In this document: positions 9,638 through 21,137 of the stretch, piece after piece
How positions within the stretch are numbered: the stretch's first letter is position 1
Layout of the letters: each line of letters starts with the position of its first letter
NCBI GenBank assembly: GCA_030770535.1
Contig: JASVEC010000146.1
Location: 1 to 35,000, forward strand
Reading direction: 5' to 3'
Source of the DNA: Batkoa obscura
Taxonomy: Eukaryota; Entomophthoromycota; Entomophthoromycetes; Entomophthorales; Batkoaceae
DNA length: 35,000 nt
Translations under genes and position numbers: made by a program
The notes under the pieces: model-generated
Seen by the model: only the letters and a program-made list of their open reading frames with translations
What the model was told of the DNA's origin: nothing
The model's database searches: none

Positions 9638-10168
9638 ATGATATATAGTAAATATTTTAATGATCTAAGAGATAAAGTAGTAGCTAGGTCAACGTTCTTT
9701 AAATGTATACCAAGTAATTTCAAAAATCCAGCAAGAAAAACGGATCTATTATGTAATATATGTACCCAGTATACAGTTAGAAAAAAGTTATTTGAAAATA
9801 AAATAAATATAGCAAAAAGCAAAGCAGAGATAGAAGAAATTTTCAACGAAGAAGAAAAATTATACAAATTACATAAACTCTGTGTTGATAGTCAAAAAAA
9901 CACATTTAATGAAACTATTAAAAAATTAAATAACAAAAGTTGTATAATAGTTTTAGATTTTAAACAAAATATGGAAATAGGGACAAGACCAGATTCAATA
10001 AATCTAGATCATTATAATAAACAAGCTATATCAGTATTAGATTTTAGTGTTCTATATTTAAAAGATGATAAAACAATAGGCAAAGTTTACTTTGATTATT
10101 TATCTGAAATATTGAATCATGATTCAGCATATGGGGATGTGCTTTTTTGTTTAAGAATTTTACTATAA
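9638..10168 (+). pseudogene. Tn-A transposase, central segment (A2, 176 codons)
   Basis: This segment carries a CxxC pair at C39/C42 (DLLCNIC) and an HxxC pair at H79/C82 (KLHKLC), which could form a zinc-binding knuckle. The presumed first catalytic aspartate is D107 in IIVLDFKQN. Residues 60-80 are charged and probably helical. The segment runs out in the nested MITE at 10133: its last 11 or so residues (GDVLFCLRILL) are MITE-encoded. The true protein continued into the C-terminal segment, as the uninterrupted site in A6 shows. The whole protein would be about 570-590 residues, typical of a DDE/DDD transposase with an insertion between the first two acids. Confidence 0.82.
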
Positions 10169-10228
10169 TCTTCCACTCAAACAGCGCTTAAAAAATGGAA
10201 AAATAATGAAACTAAAAAAAACAGCCCC
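10133..10228 (-). mobile_element. GGGG-MITE inside the A2 transposase (site 1)
   Basis: A 96-bp MITE, reversed relative to the gene, with ATAT on both sides (10129-10132 and 10229-10232). It splits the gene between HDSAY and ARDCLIN. On the coding strand it contains GTGCTTTT at 10139, TACTATAA near 10161 and AAACAG ending at 10184. Treated as a 46-nt intron, that would leave 54 inserted nucleotides, in frame and without a stop. Confidence 0.95.
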
Positions 10229-10898
10229 ATATGCAAGAGATTGTTTAATCAATTTGATCTCTACAGAGCTTCTATTTAAAAAGTTTACAAAAATTAATAT
10301 ATGGGCAGATACAGGAAATCATTTTAGATCCCAAGAGTTTCTACACTATATGTTTAAAGAAATTCATAAAATAAATAGTAGTTTGAATGTTAATTTTAAT
10401 TTTTTTGCTGAGCATCATGGAAAAAGCATAATTGATGGACATTTTGGGAACCTTTCAAAATGGAAAAGTAGTTTTGAAGCGTTAGGTAAAATAGAAGATA
10501 TCGATCAATTAATTTCAAGATTTGAGGCTTTTATTTGCGAGCATAATAAAATTAATAACTCGACTGTTAATAATGGGAAAACAGATATAATTTTTAAAAA
10601 GTATAAAAGAAACAAAAATACAAAAAGAATAATAGAGACCCAAAAGGCATTAAAGAAGTGTTTACACTTTATTAAACATAACAATAAACTACATTGTTAT
10701 CCAGTATCTGATACATCAAAAAAAAGCGATATAGTTCCAATTAAAGTTATAAAGTCTATAGAGAATAGAAAAATTAAAACATCAGTCCCAGCTTACCTTA
10801 CAAAGATAACAGAGAATTTAAAAATTTCGATATTTACTAAACAAGTAAGTAGTTTGTTGAATGATAGAAATAGATTGTTAAATGTTAGGATTACTTAG
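10206..10898 (+). pseudogene. Tn-A transposase, C-terminal segment (A2, 230 codons)
   Basis: This segment carries the second aspartate, D35 in NIWADTGNHFRSQEF, and the third acidic site in FFAEHHGKSIIDGHFG (E69 or D77). Spacing is about 84 residues from the first to the second acid and 34-42 from the second to the third, compatible with an RNase H-fold transposase. A GKSxxDG motif near the third acid and a basic tail (residues 120-200) follow. The first nine residues (MKLKKTAPY) come from the nested MITE, which also donates the ATG, so this start is not the original one. The same 230 codons are present in A1 and A3, and in A4 with two substitutions. Confidence 0.85.
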
Positions 10899-10923
10899 GT
10901 TATTAATAGCTAAGTTAATAAAT

Positions 10924-11022
10924 GGGGATGTATTTTTGTATTTAAGAATTTTACTAATAATTTTTCCACTCAAATAGCGCTTAAAAGATGGAAAAAGTAA
11001 TGAAGCCAAAAAAAACACTCCC
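10924..11022 (-). mobile_element. GGGG-MITE in the A2 3' region
   Basis: A 99-bp MITE with AAAT flanks (10920-10923 and 11023-11026). The empty site in A4 (27631-27650) and A6 confirms the 4-bp duplication. Confidence 0.95.
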
Positions 11023-11602
11023 AAATAGTCAAAGAACAAGTAACTGTAATAATATGTAAAAACTATTATTACTTGTACTATCTAGGGATGGTTAACTATA
11101 GTTTTGGGGCTAACTACTCCTTCCCATGCAGCCATTTGTTGACTTGGGAATATATTAACAATGTAATTATAACATTAAAATAGTTTATTTATTTGATAAT
11201 AAATCTACAATATTGGTTATAAAGCAGTTGATAATAAATATTTCTCAATTAAGCTTTATAAGAACATGTATTTAAGATCTAGTAGAAATTCAACTAACTT
11301 ACAGTATGAGCTATAATAGAATGATTTAGAACTGTGTTTGGGTACTTTTGTTTTAATAAAAGATGTGATTTTATAGAATTTTAAGCGAAGTTTTTAAAAT
11401 ACAAAATTTTTCAAAAATTGGATAAAATAATGAAACTAATTTAGACAACCCCATATATATATTTTAAATGCTAATAGTATAAAAATATAATTTATTTGTT
11501 TTTTTAGCTTTGGTAGTTTTTTATAAATTTTTTAAATACAACTACTTTGTTAAAACTAAAGTATTTCTTAACTTTTGTTCATAAATAAAATATGACTTAT
11601 AT

Positions 11603-11682
11603 GGTTTGTTTGTTTAAATATTCACTAATAATTTTCTCACTTAAATAGCACCTAAAAATTAAAAAACCAATAAGATTAAAAA
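11603..11682 (-). mobile_element. Diverged GGGG-MITE
   Basis: Reverse-orientation copy after TTATAT: GGTTTGTTTGTTTAAATATT, then CTAATAATTTTCTCAC and TTAAATAGCACCTAAAA. The ends are poorly kept. Confidence 0.55.
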
Positions 11683-12180
11683 TATAAAGAATATTTTTTA
11701 AATTGATATAGGATTTATTTTATATGTTTTTTAAATTAAGTAAAATATTATAATAGTTCATTAATAAGCATTTAGTTGAAAAAGTAATATCTTATGTTGT
11801 TTGTATACATAATTTAAAGAATACTAGTTAATATATTTAAAATAATACAAATAAAAGCTGATAAGCTTATTGAATACAACCAGAATCCAGCTTAAAAAAA
11901 TAGTTTGAAAACACTTATTAACTAAATTCTATATAATTTTTTAATGACTTTAATAAATTAAAGTTAACTTATATGAACTTATAATCAAATATTAAAAACG
12001 GTAATTAAGCTTACGTAAGAAATATCAATTATAATAATAAATCTATTTAATAATATAATTAATTGTTTCAGAATTTTTAATAATTGCATTTATTTCGTAA
12101 ATCAATCAATCAACTATAAAAATAATTTAATTAAAATTGATCACAAAATTTTTGAAACTAGCATTATAAAAGCCATATAT

Positions 12181-12268
12181 AGAAAATGTATTTTTGTTTA
12201 AAAATTTTACTGATAGCTATTCCATTCAAATAATGCTCAAAAGAAATGGAGAAAAAGTAAATGAAATT
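12181..12268 (-). mobile_element. Diverged GGGG-MITE
   Basis: Reverse copy preceded by ATAT: AGAAAATGTATTTTTGTTTA, then TTTTACTGATAGC and CATTCAAATAATGCTC. The right end is approximate. Confidence 0.65.
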
Positions 12269-12465
12269 AAATTTATGATAAAGAAATATTAAAAAAAACT
12301 TAATACACCTCTTTTTTTTTCTCTTTCAACAATAATAGCTTTAGAAAACCAAAAAAATGATGAGATTATAAAAAATACTCTTATATTATAAAAAGCTTTT
12401 TATTCATATTAAATTTTAAAATATATTCTGCAATTAGTCAATAAAAGTAATAATCAATTATATAT

Positions 12466-12573
12466 GTTAGAGATGTTTTTTTGGCTTTGATCACTTTCTC
12501 TATCTTTTAAGCGCCTGTCGTTTGAGTGAAAAAATTGTTAGTAAAATTCTTAAATACAAAAAGACATCTTCTC
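12466..12573 (+). mobile_element. GGGG-MITE, 108 bp, with extended core
   Basis: Forward copy with ATAT on both sides (12462-12465 and 12574-12577). The core reads AAGCGCCTGTCGTTTGAGTG, a small internal expansion relative to the usual AAGCGCTATTTGAGTG. Confidence 0.75.
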
Positions 12574-14836
12574 ATATGCTGTATACTATTTAAAGGTTCC
12601 CAAAAGCTCCTTTGATATACGTTTATTAGATTGGGATTATAAACAAGCTATTCAATTTTCAAAAATATTAATATTATCAATAATATATTATTTAAATCTT
12701 ATGTCTAGTATTAGTCATAATTTTTTAATTTTCATTTCGATTTTTTATCAACACACATTTTTAATACTTTATTAAAACCCACATTTGTGAATTATGCCAT
12801 ATAATCATAATATCCTCCCTATAGCTCTATAGCTATGAATATAGAGGCTCCACAAATGGGCATTTATTTTTATAAAAGTTGCATTTGAGGTAAAATTTAA
12901 TAAGTAAATTTATCCAGTCTAAAATAAAAATGGTATGATAGGGATAGCTCAAACCTAGAAATTAAATTGCAAACTAGAAATAAAAACCATTTTTGTATTA
13001 GATCATAAAATAGAGCTAATATTACTAAATAATCTTTTTGAAATAACTAATTTTTTATATGTCAATATTTAAAAATCAATTTTAAAAGTTAAGAAGTTTT
13101 TATCAAAATCTTTATCATAAAAGTAATTTCAACATAATTTTTTAAAAACCTACACAATTAGGATCTTTTTAAGGTATTATAGCATTAGCTTCAAATCTTT
13201 TTTCTCTACCATTTTTAAACTTAATAGACATTTTAAAATAGTTTAGATTTCACAATATACTTGAAAATACTTTAGACAACACTTTACTAGTAACCCGGAT
13301 ATATAACAATTTTTATTAGTATTGATTTAAACAAATAGTATCAAAAAACTTCCAGGTTTTCATTAGTGTTAGTAATAAAATAAACTTTATTTTTAGAAAT
13401 AAATATCTAGTTATTGGCTGAAGCTTTTGACACTTAGCTTTTTGATCTTGTTTTTTTAAATATATAAATGGAGAGTTGTTGGCCCATTAATTTTTACTTT
13501 GGTCTGATGTTTCATACTAATTATTATATTTTATATATAGTCTAGCTAAGGATATGTTATTTAAGGTGAAGCAAGTGTTATATAGCTAAGCTTTTTGAAT
13601 TTATCGTTTTATACAATCATAGGCATAAACTATAATATTTTGAAATTTATTATTCTATTACGTGATTATTTTTTGTATCTTAACTTATATTAACATTAGT
13701 ATATCTAAACAAGTCTTAGTAATTGTTATTCAAAAATACAACTTGGGCTAGCATAGCTAATTATTAACTTTAAATTTACAAGAAAATACTCAATTTTAAT
13801 TTTTTTAAAATTTTTATTGTCAATGAAATAATGATGTTGCTCTCCCATTCGCTAACAAAGCTTAGGATTATTAATTTTATAATTATGAACATTTTCTAAT
13901 AAACAAGAAGCTTGTGTAAAAGCTATAAGTTTTTATATAAAGCTTTGTTAATCCTAAACTTTGGGGAAATTAGTAACTTGGCTTTATCAGTTCCGATTCC
14001 AAGTCCTAACTCAAATACGTTGATTGTAAAAGGTTTAAAACAAATCAATCAAATAGATGATTCTATGATGTACAAAGCTTTTAATCCCTTTGTTTATTTG
14101 ACTTTAAACTTTAAAATTTACCTTTTAACTTTTGGTTGTCAAATTTATCATTTAAATTTTATATCAATGTCAGGGGTGCAATTGACTGACTCTGTTTCAA
14201 GAATTAATCATATCCAGAACTTCGCCCCTATAAGTATACAAAATATCAAATTTTATTATACAAAGCGATATTTTTTACAATATATATAATGAAAATCAGC
14301 TAACTTTTAACTTTTAGAGAGGTTTTTTTATAGCTATTTTGTATTTATAGATACTTCTTTTATAAAACAAAGTAATTCTAAAATTAATACAACTTTAAAT
14401 ATCTATTTTAAGAATGGTAGAGGGAGGCTATCAAAATTTATCAAGACTTTATTTAATACAATGTTTGTATAGATTTAGAAAATTTTTAAAATAGATTTAA
14501 GTTGTTTATTTATAAATCATACTAAATAAAATTTCCTTGACAAAGAGATTATAATTGTGTCAATATATAAGAATGGAGGATTTTGTAAACTAATATGAGT
14601 TATTTACGTATTTGTGTTTTTTGCTATCTAAATGTTTTTAAATATTATTAAGTAGTGAATTTTAATATGGGACTTAAAAGCTAAATTTACATAAAACAGG
14701 GGTTGATTTGAAAAAATATGAATTATTTATTTACATTTTATATTTTACTAGTCAAAAATTGTTTTCAAAACTTCATAACTATGAATTTTACCAAAAGAGG
14801 TAGCTTTAAATATTAAATTTAATATCGCAAGCCCAA

Positions 14837-15043
14837 CTAGATTCAGAAGCGTTACTCTCAAATGCATAATCGTTTGGATCAGTTGAGCAACAAAACTTTG
14901 TTCCAAATTTTGGTATTTTTAATTGAATAACCAGTAATTCGATTTAAATGCAGTGAGGATTTTTTAAAAGCTACCCTCCAGCTAAGATATTCCTCGAATC
15001 AACTTTAGTATTTTAATTTGAATCAAGTTATTTTCAATAGTTA
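14837..15043 (+). repeat. Left inverted arm
   Basis: Begins CTAGATTCAGAAGC and ends TTATTTTCAATAGTTA. Every block I compared, including CAGTGAGGATTTTTTAAAAG and CATAATCGTTTGGATCAG, recurs in reverse complement in the right arm. The only differences I noticed are in the outermost 15 or so bases. Confidence 0.9.
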
Positions 15044-16876
15044 TACTATTGCTAAATTTATTTAGTATAATAAGTTGAAATTATAAAAAATGATTGGCTT
15101 TTGGTTAAAAAAACAATATTATAATTATCTTTTAATTATAATATAAGATAGAAGATTATTTTGCCAAAAAAAAGTTGATAAAATAAACCCCGGCTAACTT
15201 GAATGGAAATCATAATGGAATAGACATCACAATTGAATCAGATGATACTTATACTTGAGGGAAATGAAACTAATAAAAGTATTTTCAAGATGGGAGGGGG
15301 GGTATTAAGCAATTAAACTATTTTCACATAAGTTAATTTTTAGACGAGTTAGCCAAAAAACAGGGTTTAAAAAGGTAAAAAAGGAAAGGCTTTTTAGAGG
15401 TGTTCGTTTTTTACTGTTAGCCCGCCCCCGGTGGTATATTGAATAAATCAATAACTATAACTTTTATTGCTTTAATTCCTAATTCTTAAAGAAAAGTTTA
15501 TCAAAAAAGTATAGAAAGACATAAAGATATGAGTTACTTGGTATTCTCCAAAGGGGGGTTTAATATTGAAAAGCAAAACTAATGTTATAATAAGACCCAA
15601 TCACAGAACTCAAAAGCCAAATCAAATCATTGGAAAAGAAGATTAAAAGCGAAACTATTGTAGACAAAATATAAATAGTATGATAATTATTAAAAGAGTT
15701 GGCCACAATCCTGGGGGGTATCAAACATCATAATATATATAATGGCTTCAAAAAGCTTTATTGTAAAAAAAGTGTAAAATAAAGTGAAGATTATAAACTG
15801 TAAAGATTCAAGCCACAAAACAAAAGGTAAACATAAAAAACAAGATAAAGAAAGGGCTGTTAAAGATTATAGTTATGAGTGCATTACTGACAAAATGCTA
15901 TTTAATTTAGCCTTAGAACAATTAAAGATAAATTGGATAAACAATGGGAGAAAATTATTAACGTCAATACAGCAAGAATAGATCAAATTAAAAATCGAAT
16001 AGATTAGTTTGTAAATAGCTGTACTGAAGGGACTAAAATAAAGTGTCTAAAAATTGGAATAATAAAGATACTATTTATTAGAACGTTGGCTTTATGTAGA
16101 CAAGAGGAAAAAATTAATTTCTGATAAGTTTTAGTTAATTTTTGTAGATGGGAGGAGTCATATGCTTTAAGAACATACTATAATGGATTTTTGTATCTAT
16201 AAAAAGATATAAAAAGGATAATTTTAGTTTCTAAATCTACAAAACAAATACTAGTGTAAATCAATATTGTAGTACTTTCGGAATCAAAAATAAGAGAGCA
16301 TAGTATAGTAAATTAATTGATGAATCGAAATTATATCAGATCAGATAAAGATAAATAATTTCATGATTTCATGAATTGATTACTAAAAACAAAGAAAAAT
16401 GTGTTACATTTTTGACAATGCTAGACTAGAACACTTATTTTAGATGAAGGAGAGGGAGGGAATTGGGTTAGGAGAAAAAATGAATATCACATGGTGGAGC
16501 TTACAGTATTATAATTAATTGCCTCAGGTATAGTCGTCCCTTTTTAAATTTCGTGGAATTATATTTTAATGGATTAAAGCCAAGATAGTAAAATAGCTGT
16601 AGGTTGGGTTGTAGCCCAAAATAAAAGGTAATTAAAAACACTCTTACAAGCCGAAAAAGTTAGGAGAACATTGCTCATATTATTTTAAGAATACAAAAAA
16701 GTTTATTTCCTCGTGTAGTAGTGATATTGATCCATATGTTTATAGTAATATTTATGATCCAACAGAATCGAATCAAAAAAATAGACTTGAATTAAACTAC
16801 TAAAGAATGTTCGTATGATGAATAAAATAAATGTAAAAAAATATTACTTTAAGTTTTTTTACATTAATAGTAGCAT

Positions 16877-17084
16877 TAACTATTGAAAATAACTTGATTC
16901 AAATTAAAATACTAAAGTTGATTCGAGGAATATCTTAGCTGGAGGGTAGCTTTTAAAAAATCCTCACTGCATTTAAATCGAATTACTGGTTATTCAATTA
17001 AAAATACCAAAATTTGGAACAAAGTTTTGTTGCTCAACTGATCCAAACGATTATGCATTTGAGAGTAACGGCTTTTGAATCTAG
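16877..17084 (-). repeat. Right inverted arm
   Basis: Reverse complement of 14837-15043, from TAACTATTGAAAATAAC to TTTTGAATCTAG. Confidence 0.9.
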
Positions 17085-19487
17085 CTGAGCTAGGGCTCAC
17101 TCATAACAAAGATATTTTTAAAGTAAAATTTTTCTAACTTATTCTATTGTATTTTTACTATCCAAGATGTTTTCAAAATCTACCTTAGTATACCCCCCCA
17201 CTTTGTGTGTAAACTTGCATTGACTTTTAAGGATTAAATTTTCTATAGATGATTGTTCTGTCAAAAAATAAAATTTGGGCCAACTTATTGTATTTCTACT
17301 ATCGAAATTGCTTACAACTTTTATTTAGTATAATTTTTGGTAAATGAAAAGCAAAAAAATTAAAGGGAAGAGAGGTCATTATTAAAAGTCGCGCCAACTC
17401 AACTACTCTTAAAATTTTTGATTAAGTACAAAGTACTTTTAAGCACCAGTTCAGAAAGTCCAATTTTAAATTAGTTTAAATTATTTTATCTTTATTAAAA
17501 ACCAGTAAACTGCCCAGTAAGCGTCCATTTATTTAAGTTAGTAAAACAAGGGGCTTTCATATGTACTAATAAAAATCCCGACTGTTAACATATATGCTGT
17601 TCATTAACCTAAAGGGGGGGATATCTCTGGTTCTAATCAAAGTTAAAAGAAATATTTAAAAAATGGATATAAAACCAAACCGTGAGTTTAGCCAATCAAT
17701 TGGTCACAAAATTGAGAAAGCTTCAAAACAATTACAGTATTAAAATAAATCTAAAACAAGATTTACTTTTTAAATGAACTAGATAATTAAAGAATTGGAT
17801 TGAAATTAAATATAACATAAATCAATAAACGTTTTTGGAGATAAACCACTAACAAAAAAAGGAAGCAATTTGTAACTAATCTAAATAAAAAAGGTTGAGA
17901 AAGAAAGCCCCCCTTCATGTAATAAAAATTTCAAAATACAACTATTGTAAAATAACAAAATCAAACATTCAAATGTTGGGAAATGAAAAATCATCTAATA
18001 AATGAACGTAAACACAGAAAAGATACAGGAGGATAATGCAACAACCAACCATTAAAAAGTTAATATAAATCAACTTTTATACTCTGTCCAGAAAGGAATT
18101 TGATAAACTAAATAAAGGCGTGAAAGCTCAAAAAAGAACTCAAGGAATAATAAAAGAGGATAAAATCACAAATTTAAAAGAGAAATAAATAAATGTGAAT
18201 GATTTTTCTGAGATTGAAAAATAAATATAAATGGTTTAAAAAGCCATAAAGAAAAGACCTGATAAAGTTGGTAAATAAAAGGGATTTATTAAGTGCGTTT
18301 CCCCTAGAAGTTCAAAGGGGTCCTTAAAAAGGTGATTGGGGTTATATGTGAAAAAAGTTATCATCCATTCTAAAATCTATGAAAAACGACCCAAAAACAA
18401 TTCAACTTGATTTGTGTAAAGGATTTTAAATTAAATGATAAAAAAAGCATTTTGATATAGATGAAGCTAGAGTTGCTTCAACAAAGATTTAATCTAAAGT
18501 AGTAGTTATATATAGTTTGCTTTAAAAATATATAAAGCTAATAGAATAATAAAAGTTCCAAAAGAAACTTATTTTCTAATTGCTATTGTATCCGGTCTCA
18601 GCAATTTAGGAAAACTTACTAGTTATGTTTATTAATAAAACAGCTAATAAAAAAGTCAAAACAATAATAATAAAATGCAAACTTAATATATTTAAGTATT
18701 GGTTTTGTGCTTTAATATTGAACTTTGTTGACAAGCTAAAAAATAACATCATTATTGCTGAAGATTATATAAAGTATATTGAGGTTTTGAACAGAGATGA
18801 AGCTTTGCGATAGTCATTATGGAAAAAGAATTTAAATTTATATCCCAAACCCTTTTTCAGAAGTCAAATATTTTATTATAAAACTAATTTTTATAGTTGT
18901 TGCTTAAAAGAACAGGTTTAAAACTGGGCCCAGCCGCTTAAAGATCCTAGATAATGTTTAACCATTTTAAATAAGATATGAATCTATTTAGTATTGGGGG
19001 TCAACTTCAAAAAATGGAATTTTCAAGTTTAAAGCTCTTAAAATAAAACTATTTGAAATTAAATTAGCCAGTTTTTTCTATAAAATAATTTTGAAGTGAC
19101 TTTAATTAAAATCAAACTTTCAAAACCAATGTTAATTTTTTAAGATCCTTTTTTCTCCAGTTTTTTTAACTATTTGTTATAAAAGTGGAGAGAGCCGAAT
19201 TTGTATAAAATTAGGTAAATTTTACTAAAAATGTAATTTGTCAACTTTTTATATTTACTGTATACTATCCAAAGTTTCAAATTATTACATTCAAAATTTT
19301 TGATAATAAATAAAAAGTTAGATTATATTAAACAATGATAACTTTGTAAAGTAAGGCTTTGTCTTATTTTTGTACTTTATACTAAATTACTACCTTGATT
19401 ATATATTAAAATGTTGATTTTTTTAATATATTTATACATTATATATTTTTTGTTTATTAGTGGTTTCGAATCGTTCTAACTTAATAT
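17085..19487. other. Intergenic stretch, decayed purine-rich sequence, no supported gene
   Basis: I find no gene. A diverged direct repeat of about 55-60 bp occurs at 17132-17195 and 17281-17336 (shared ACTTATT...GTATTT.TACTATC.AA). From about 17640 to 18560 the plus strand is purine-rich with short open pieces such as KEFDKLNKGVKAQKRTQG near 18094, as in an old coding region. A 62-codon ATG-started ORF (18625-18813, MFINKTANKKVKTIII...) has no recognisable motif and could be chance in this composition. Runs of 6-7 G or C occur at 17193, 17614 and 17908. Confidence 0.45.
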
Positions 19488-19589
19488 ACGAAGTATGTTT
19501 TTTTAGCTTTATTGCTTTTTCCATCTTTTAAGCACTATTTGAGCGGAAATTTTACTAGTAAAATTCTTAAACACAAAAATATATCACCT
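19488..19589 (+). mobile_element. GGGG-MITE, diverged ends
   Basis: Forward copy bounded by ATAT (19484-19487 and 19590-19593), starting ACGAAGTATG and ending ATATCACCT. The core is AAGCACTATTTGAGCGG. Confidence 0.8.
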
Positions 19590-20136
19590 ATATATTTAAA
19601 AATAGTTATAGTAATCTAAATATTTAATTTAAAGTTAAATTTATATATATATACATATATTAATATTATAATTTTGTTACAAAAATATAACACAATAGAC
19701 TTTTGAGCTAATAAACAGCGCGTACTGTCAATAATCATTCTTTTTATTAACAATAGTACTTTTGTTAAATTTTAGCTTACTCAAACTAACTTTAAAAGTA
19801 TTAAGCTAAGCTATAAATAGTTAACGTTTTGGTTTTAGTTTCTTACAGTATATTATCAAAGTATTGATGATAATATGCGTATAAATATTATTTTTCGTGG
19901 TGAGATAGTTTTTTTGCCTTTAGATTAATAAAGCATGTATGTTTTGTTAATCCAAAAAAACTAATTAATTAACTTTAAGCTGCTAGATTTTTAATCTTTC
20001 AATTAAAGGGCTAAAATTAAACAACCTATGCAAAATTTTCCTTGATAAATAGTACATATCTCTAATATTCATTTAATGGTACTTTTTTATACATTTTGTA
20101 ATTTAATAATTTTTCCAATATCTCTCTCTACCATTT

Positions 20137-20230
20137 ACAAATGTATTTTTGTTTGAGAATTTACTAACAATTTTTCTGTTCAAATAGCGGCTTTAAGAGA
20201 TAGAAAAAGTAATAAAATCAAAAATAGCAC
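20137..20230 (-). mobile_element. Diverged GGGG-MITE
   Basis: Reverse copy: ACAAATGTATTTTTGTTTGA, then TTTACTAACAATTTTTC and CAAATAGCGGCTTTAAG. ATTT precedes it. The right duplication is unclear. Confidence 0.65.
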
Positions 20231-20500
20231 AATTTTCTATTTAAAAACAATTAACAGTTTAAAATTCATCATGTAATTATTAAAAAAATTTCTAATAAAT
20301 TATTAATCTTTGAATTTAGCTCACATCAAAGTAACAATAAATAATATGATTAAAAAAAATATTTTTAGATAACAAAACTTATCCTTTTTATAATTATATC
20401 TTTGTAGTATTAAAACTTGCCCAGAAAAAGTAAATGCGTTGTTATATGATAATACTATAGTTTTAAAGTTAAGTGCTTATTATTATCAATAACAATATAT

Positions 20501-20601
20501 GTAGAAGAGTGTTTTTGGTTTTGTCGTTTTTCCCGTTTTTTAAAGTGGAATTTTAGAGGAAAAATATTAGTAAGAACTATTAAACAAAAAAAATACACGT
20601 T
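20501..20601 (+). mobile_element. Diverged GGGG-MITE
   Basis: Forward copy with ATAT at 20497-20500 and 20602-20605. It starts GTAGAAGAGTGTTTTTGG. The core is altered, with AAGCGC lost. Confidence 0.7.
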
Positions 20602-21002
20602 ATATACAAATATTATTACTTAAAATTGTTTTATAAAACTAATACTTTACTATTTATATAGCTAAATATAAACTATTACACGAAAACTAAACTAAAAATC
20701 ACTAACAATAGTTTTTCCAGAAAAAATTAAAGCTTTATAACTTATAACTGTTTGTTATAGCACCAAAAATTTTATCACTATTATTATTTTCTATAAAGTT
20801 ACTAACTCCACTACTTAATTGAACGATTTAACAAATACCACCAGTCAGTAAATATCTCTATTGTTATTCGAATAAAGCTATTTTGGATTTTTTTCAAGTT
20901 TTAAAGTTATTAAAATAATTTTTAATACTTTATTCAGATATATTTAAAATACTTTACATGTATAAAAAATTTAAAACTTGAAGTTAAATAAAATAAAAAT
21001 AT

Positions 21003-21106
21003 GAGAGCGCTTTTTGGTTTCACCGTTTCTTCCATTTTTTAAGCGCTATTTTATTTGAATAGAAAGGGCTATCTCCAGTAAAATCCTTACAAAAAAAACA
21101 TACCCC
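21003..21106 (+). mobile_element. GGGG-MITE with internal expansion
   Basis: Starts GAGAGCGCTTTTTGG after ATAT and ends ATACCCC. The core AAGCGCTATTTTATTTGAAT is longer than usual. The right flank TTTA does not match the left. Confidence 0.7.
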
Positions 21107-21112
21107 TTTATA

Positions 21113-21137
21113 GAGATGCGTTTTCTATTTGAAAACA
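21113..21137 (-). mobile_element. GGGG-MITE end fragment
   Basis: TAGAGATGCGTTTTCTATTTG resembles the first 25 or so bases of a reverse copy, immediately after the preceding MITE. Confidence 0.35.

Larger units (their letters stand above)
8788..11452 (+). mobile_element. Tn-A copy A2 (complete, plus strand)
   Basis: A 2665-bp element flanked by ATAT (8784-8787 and 11453-11456). The left end begins GGGGCTGTCCTAATTG. The right end, read inward on the minus strand, begins GGGGTTGTCTAAATTAG and continues with TTTCATTATTTTATCCA. That right-end sequence closely resembles the first 40 or so bases of the GGGG-MITE, which links the two. Order inside: left end and AT-rich leader, transposase segments, a 3' non-coding region of about 550 bp with several short inverted repeats, and the right end. 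Two MITEs are nested at 10133 and 10924. Confidence 0.92.
11453..14836. other. AT-rich intergenic region, no supported gene
   Basis: About 3.4 kb without a convincing gene on either strand. It contains three diverged MITEs (listed separately). Nothing else could be assigned. A 125-codon open stretch at 13912-14289 starts with TTG and has no ATG before about codon 50. It has no recognisable motif, so I do not call it a gene. Confidence 0.55.
14837..17084. mobile_element. Unidentified 2.25-kb element with long inverted arms
   Basis: Two arms of about 207 bp, nearly identical and inverted (14837-15043 and 16877-17084), bound a 1.8-kb interior. The interior is A-rich on the plus strand, purine-biased and full of stops, as expected of a decayed plus-strand coding region. 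The longest open piece (15784-15981, starting with GTG) reads ...TDKMLFNLALEQLKINWINNG, which I do not recognise. Runs of 6-7 G are conspicuous (15296, 15553, 15713). Long inverted arms occur in some Mutator-like and foldback elements, but I see no convincing target duplication, so the family is unknown. Confidence 0.55.
19590..21002. other. AT-rich intergenic stretch with two MITEs
   Basis: Apart from the MITEs at 20137 and 20501, nothing is supported: no ORF of useful length, no RNA gene and no other repeat end. Confidence 0.55.

Noticed and set aside
12777-12860. Possible hairpin CCCACATTTGTG...CCACAAATGGG
   Set aside because: The match is short and imperfect and there is no other sign of an RNA gene or element.
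13912-14289. 125-codon open stretch
   Set aside because: Starts with TTG, the first ATG is far inside, and no domain or relative is recognisable; plausible as chance or an old relic.
15784-15981. 65-codon open stretch inside the long-armed element
   Set aside because: GTG start and stop-ridden surroundings; kept only as evidence of a decayed interior.
18625-18813. 62-codon ATG ORF
   Set aside because: Low-complexity Lys/Ile/Asn composition, no motif and no flanking gene structure.
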